From assembly GCA_017396055.1 (NCBI GenBank), contig JAFQND010000161.1, forward strand, positions 1-15,058: a stretch of 15,058 bases of DNA, read 5' to 3'. Shown here piece after piece: positions 12,638-15,058 of this stretch; position 1 is the stretch's first letter, and each line of letters starts with the position of its first letter. The stretch comes from Oscillospiraceae bacterium (GTDB lineage Bacteria; Bacillota; Clostridia; Oscillospirales; Ruminococcaceae). The position numbers and the translations under genes are program-made. Under the pieces are notes generated by a model that was not told the origin of the DNA, searched no databases, and saw nothing but the letters and a program-made list of their open reading frames with translations.

Positions 12638-12988
12638 ATGGTCAAGATCGAAAACCATCTGGGTACCATTGAGGTTTCCCGTGAATTTTTCACTTCCCTT
12701 GTCAGTGCAACTGTCTCCGGCTGTTTTGGCGTAGCCGGCATGGCGGACCCCAATCCTCCCAAGGGTCTCAAGCGTTTGATCACCAAACCCGATGACTCCC
12801 GCGGAGTCGTAATTCGCGTACAGGGCGACAACCTTGTGATCGACCTGCACATTGAAGTTACCTATGGCACCAATATCAGCGCTATCGTCAAGAGCATCAC
12901 CCATAAGGTCTGCTATACCGTGGAAGACGTCACCGGCATCCATGTTGCTGCAGTCAATGTTTACGTGGACGGGCTGAAAAACAGCTGA
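12638..12988 (+). CDS. Asp23/Gls24 family envelope stress response protein
   Basis: The protein has 116 residues with a single Asp23/Gls24 domain (DUF322) across its whole length. It begins ENHLGTIEVSREFFTSLV, has the ATVSGCFGVAGMA segment, then VIDLHIEVTYGTNIS and the C-terminal VEDVTGIHVAAVNVYVDGL, all typical of the family. It corresponds to B. subtilis YloU. In Staphylococcus Asp23 is attached to the inner membrane face and linked to cell-wall stress; members without a membrane anchor, such as this one, are less understood. The start has GAGGAG five bases before the ATG and its own strong promoter. It lies 47 bases before fakA, the conserved gene pair in Firmicutes, so the two are almost certainly one transcript. 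Confidence 0.95.
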   Translation: MVKIENHLGTIEVSREFFTSLVSATVSGCFGVAGMADPNPPKGLKRLITKPDDSRGVVIRVQGDNLVIDLHIEVTYGTNISAIVKSITHKVCYTVEDVTGIHVAAVNVYVDGLKNS

Positions 12989-13035
12989 TCGTCCCCGAAG
13001 TTCTGCGGCAGCCAGCCGCCTGAAGGAGTACAGTC

Positions 13036-14676
13036 ATGATTAACGGAACCCTTTTACGGGATGCGATCATTTCCGCCGCCCGTACAATCTCTAACCAGAA
13101 ACAGAAGGTAGACGAACTGAACGTCTTCCCCGTACCGGACGGTGATACCGGCACCAATATGTCGATGACCATCGGTGCTGCCGTCCGCGAGCTTGAAATG
13201 CTCAAAAATCCCACTGTCGGCGAGACTGCCAAAGTCACCGCCTCCGCCCTGCTGCGCGGCGCCAGAGGCAACTCCGGCGTTATCCTCTCGCTTTTGTTCC
13301 GCGGCTTCTCCAACGGTCTGAAAGGCAAAGAGGAAGCTACCGGTACCGATATGGCCGACGCTCTGACCCTGGGCGTTGAGAGCGCTTACAAAGCAGTTAT
13401 GAAGCCTACCGAAGGCACTATTCTGACCGTTGCCCGCGAAGCTGCCGAAAAGGGCCGCGAAGTCGCTCTTGAAACCAACGACGCGCTGGAGGTCTTCACC
13501 ACCATCGTCGATCAGGCCAAGGATACCCTCGACCGCACCCCCGAGATGCTGCCCGTTCTGAAAAAGGCCGGCGTTGTTGACGCAGGCGGTATGGGCTTCT
13601 ATGTCATCATCAAGGCAATGCTGGATGTACTCTGCGGCGGCGAAGTGGTCAAAGACGAGTCCGCTGCCACCAAAAAGGCTGCCAAGCCCCGCTCTGCTGT
13701 TGCTGAAGCAGAAGGCGACATCACCTTCACTTACTGCACCGAGTTCATCGTACTCAAGAATAAAAACTGCGACGACGCGCTGAAGCTGCGCGCCTTTCTC
13801 GAGACCATCGGCGATTGTGTTGTTGTTGTTGACGACGAAGAGATCATCAAGGTCCATGTCCACACCAACCATCCCGGCAACGCCATCGAAGAAGGTCTGA
13901 AGTTCGGTTCTCTGACCTCCATGAAGATCGAGAACATGAGAGAACAGCACTCCGCACAGGTCCTGCAGGCCGACCAGGAGGAAAAGGACGAGGGCTATGT
14001 TCCCGTCGACCCTGATATGCCTTTCGGCTTTGTCGCTGTTGCAGCCGGTACCGGCGTACAGGAGCTGTTCACCGATCTGGGCGTCAACAATGTTGTCACC
14101 GGCGGTCAGACCATGAACCCCTCTACCGATGACATTCTTCATGCCATCCATGCCACCCCCGCCGAGACCGTCTTTGTTCTTCCCAACAACAAGAACATTA
14201 TCATGGCCGCCGAACAGGCTGTCCGCCTTGCCGACCGCCGTGTCTGCGTGCTTCCCAGCCGCACCATTCCCCAGGGCATCTCTGCCATGCTGGCTTTCGA
14301 CCCCGATATGGACTTCTCTGAAAACCGCATGTCCATGACCAAGGCCCTTGACAGCGTTCAGACCGGTCAGATCACCTTTGCTGCCCGCGACAGCGATTTT
14401 GACGGCCACAACATCAAAGCCGGTGAGATCCTCGCCATGGAAAACGGCAAGCTCGCCTTCGTCGAGAAGGACCTGCAGAAGGCTCTTCTGAAGCTGACCC
14501 GCTCCATGGTCAAGAAGGATTCCTCCTTCATCACCCTGCTCTACGGCGCCGATGTCTCTGAAGCACAGGCTACTGCAGCCTATGAACTGCTCCGCTCCAA
14601 GATCAGCTCCAATGTGGAGATCAATCTGATCAACGGTGGTCAGCCTGTATATTACTACATCGTCTCTGTCGAGTGA
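13036..14676 (+). CDS. fakA: Fatty acid kinase catalytic subunit FakA (DAK2/YloV family)
   Basis: The protein has 546 residues, the family's full length. FakA phosphorylates fatty acids held by a FakB binding protein, giving acyl-phosphate for phospholipid synthesis. The N-terminal DAK2 kinase domain shows NVFPVPDGDTGTNM with metal-binding Asp35 and Asp37, GARGNSGVILS at 75-85 and VDAGGMGFYV around Asp182. A linker rich in Ala/Lys (about 215-230) is followed by the middle and C-terminal YloV domains that contact FakB, starting near FTYCTEFIVL and ending with the NLINGGQPVYYYIVSVE tail. GAAGGAG lies nine bases before the ATG. No FakB (DegV-type) gene and no recG, a frequent downstream neighbour, is in the window. 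A hairpin follows the stop codon. Confidence 0.95.
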   Translation: MINGTLLRDAIISAARTISNQKQKVDELNVFPVPDGDTGTNMSMTIGAAVRELEMLKNPTVGETAKVTASALLRGARGNSGVILSLLFRGFSNGLKGKEEATGTDMADALTLGVESAYKAVMKPTEGTILTVAREAAEKGREVALETNDALEVFTTIVDQAKDTLDRTPEMLPVLKKAGVVDAGGMGFYVIIKAMLDVLCGGEVVKDESAATKKAAKPRSAVAEAEGDITFTYCTEFIVLKNKNCDDALKLRAFLETIGDCVVVVDDEEIIKVHVHTNHPGNAIEEGLKFGSLTSMKIENMREQHSAQVLQADQEEKDEGYVPVDPDMPFGFVAVAAGTGVQELFTDLGVNNVVTGGQTMNPSTDDILHAIHATPAETVFVLPNNKNIIMAAEQAVRLADRRVCVLPSRTIPQGISAMLAFDPDMDFSENRMSMTKALDSVQTGQITFAARDSDFDGHNIKAGEILAMENGKLAFVEKDLQKALLKLTRSMVKKDSSFITLLYGADVSEAQATAAYELLRSKISSNVEINLINGGQPVYYYIVSVE

Positions 14677-14687
14677 TGAATCTGTTT

Positions 14688-14719
14688 CAGCCGGTTATCG
14701 AAAGATAGCCGGCTGTTTT
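14688..14719 (+). terminator. Hairpin after fakA, probable intrinsic terminator or attenuator
   Basis: CAGCCGGTTATC (14688-14699) pairs with GATAGCCGGCTG (14704-14715), 12 pairs including one G-T wobble, capped by a GAAA tetraloop. Only four T follow (14716-14719), so termination may be partial, letting some transcripts reach the amidohydrolase 22 bases further on. Confidence 0.75.
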
Positions 14720-14741
14720 CCTATCATAAGGAGGTTCTGGA

Positions 14742-15058
14742 ATGTTTATTGATATCCATGCTCACGCCTATCGCGTCAAGCCCTATTTTCTCTTCTGCAC
14801 GCCCGAACACCTGAAAGAGCAGTATGACCGCCTGCACATCGATATGGGCGTTCTGCTGCCGGTGGTAAGCCCCGAGATCTATCAGCCGCAGTCGGTGGAA
14901 GAGATCCTCGAGATCTGTGAGCGTTATCCCGACCGGTTCATTCCCTACTGCAATGTGGACCCCCGGGCACTGACCAACTCGCCCAACGCACCGCTGGACA
15001 AGCTTTTACAGTATTACAAGAACAAGGGCTGCAAAGGTGTCGGTGAGGTCATGCCTCA
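14742..15058 (+). CDS. Amidohydrolase family protein, 3' end cut by window edge
   Basis: The frame is open from ATG 14742 to the window end (105 codons, no stop). The start is well supported by AAGGAGG at 14728-14734. The N-terminus MFIDIHAHAYRV carries the HxH metal-binding motif (His6, His8) of the amidohydrolase-2 (decarboxylase/TatD-like TIM barrel) group. It continues with DMGVLLPVVSPEIYQPQ, RYPDRFIPYCNVDPRA and GCKGVGEVMP, the last matching the strand that carries later metal ligands in this group. The reaction could be hydrolytic or decarboxylating; the active-site Asp and remaining His lie beyond the window. It follows fakA after a terminator-like hairpin, so it may depend on read-through or an unseen promoter. 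Confidence 0.87.
   Translation, partial: MFIDIHAHAYRVKPYFLFCTPEHLKEQYDRLHIDMGVLLPVVSPEIYQPQSVEEILEICERYPDRFIPYCNVDPRALTNSPNAPLDKLLQYYKNKGCKGVGEVMP

Noticed and set aside
13054..14409. A 451-codon open frame on the minus strand inside fakA
   Set aside because: It is antisense to a clearly conserved kinase. The translation is low-complexity Gly/Asp/His-rich with no recognisable domain, a typical shadow of a GC-biased gene.
1..15058. tRNA, rRNA, riboswitch, SRP RNA, CRISPR array or insertion sequence
   Set aside because: Reading both strands I saw no cloverleaf, no direct-repeat array, no transposase and no conserved riboswitch core. SRP RNA was looked for next to ffh and not seen. A covariance-model scan would be needed to exclude small RNAs firmly.

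Overview
The window looks like chromosomal DNA from a fairly GC-rich Firmicute of class Clostridia, most plausibly Oscillospirales/Ruminococcaceae. The support is the gene set and order (ylxM-ffh-rpsP-khpA, asp23-fakA, AddA rather than RecB), strong AGGAGG-type ribosome binding sites, and near-consensus TTGACA-N17-TATAAT promoters. The species assignment is inference. I see no rRNA, tRNA, CRISPR array, insertion sequence or phage gene, so this is essentially a housekeeping region.

Layout. (1) Bases 2-3749, plus strand: a tightly packed run of a TPR-like protein (cut by the window edge), an AroQ-type chorismate mutase, a Nudix hydrolase, a SMI1/KNR4 (SUKH) protein, the tRNA methyltransferase TrmO and an alpha/beta hydrolase. 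Several genes overlap or nearly touch, and the run ends at a strong intrinsic terminator (3757-3785). (2) A consensus promoter (3788-3816) drives an EamA/DMT transporter (3855-4733). (3) Bases 4754-5067 hold a small independent unit. An extended -10 promoter lies inside a perfect 12-bp inverted repeat, followed by a 40-codon ORF, a possible 17-codon hydrophobic ORF and a bidirectional terminator. This is the least explained part of the window. (4) Bases 5066-9326, minus strand: a four-helix membrane protein, AddA helicase-nuclease and a MIF-like tautomerase, read in that order. The partner gene addB is not next to addA. (5) Bases 9396-11920, minus strand: the protein-targeting and ribosome operon ylxM-ffh-rpsP-khpA, from a perfect consensus promoter with repeated TGTAAA-type elements. 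It is closed by a terminator directly after khpA. (6) Bases 12053-14676, plus strand: an unrecognised 155-aa protein, then a promoter driving asp23-fakA (envelope stress protein and fatty acid kinase). A hairpin then precedes the start of an amidohydrolase that runs off the window.

Functionally, region 5 couples SRP synthesis (YlxM, Ffh) with a ribosomal protein and an RNA-binding KH protein. Region 6 is the usual pairing of Asp23 with the FakA kinase of exogenous fatty acid activation. Region 1 is a mixed metabolic and RNA-modification operon with no single obvious theme. I found no multi-gene defence or secondary-metabolite system. The best candidates for something undescribed are the short two-ORF transcript at 4754-5067 and the repeat-flanked ylxM-ffh promoter.
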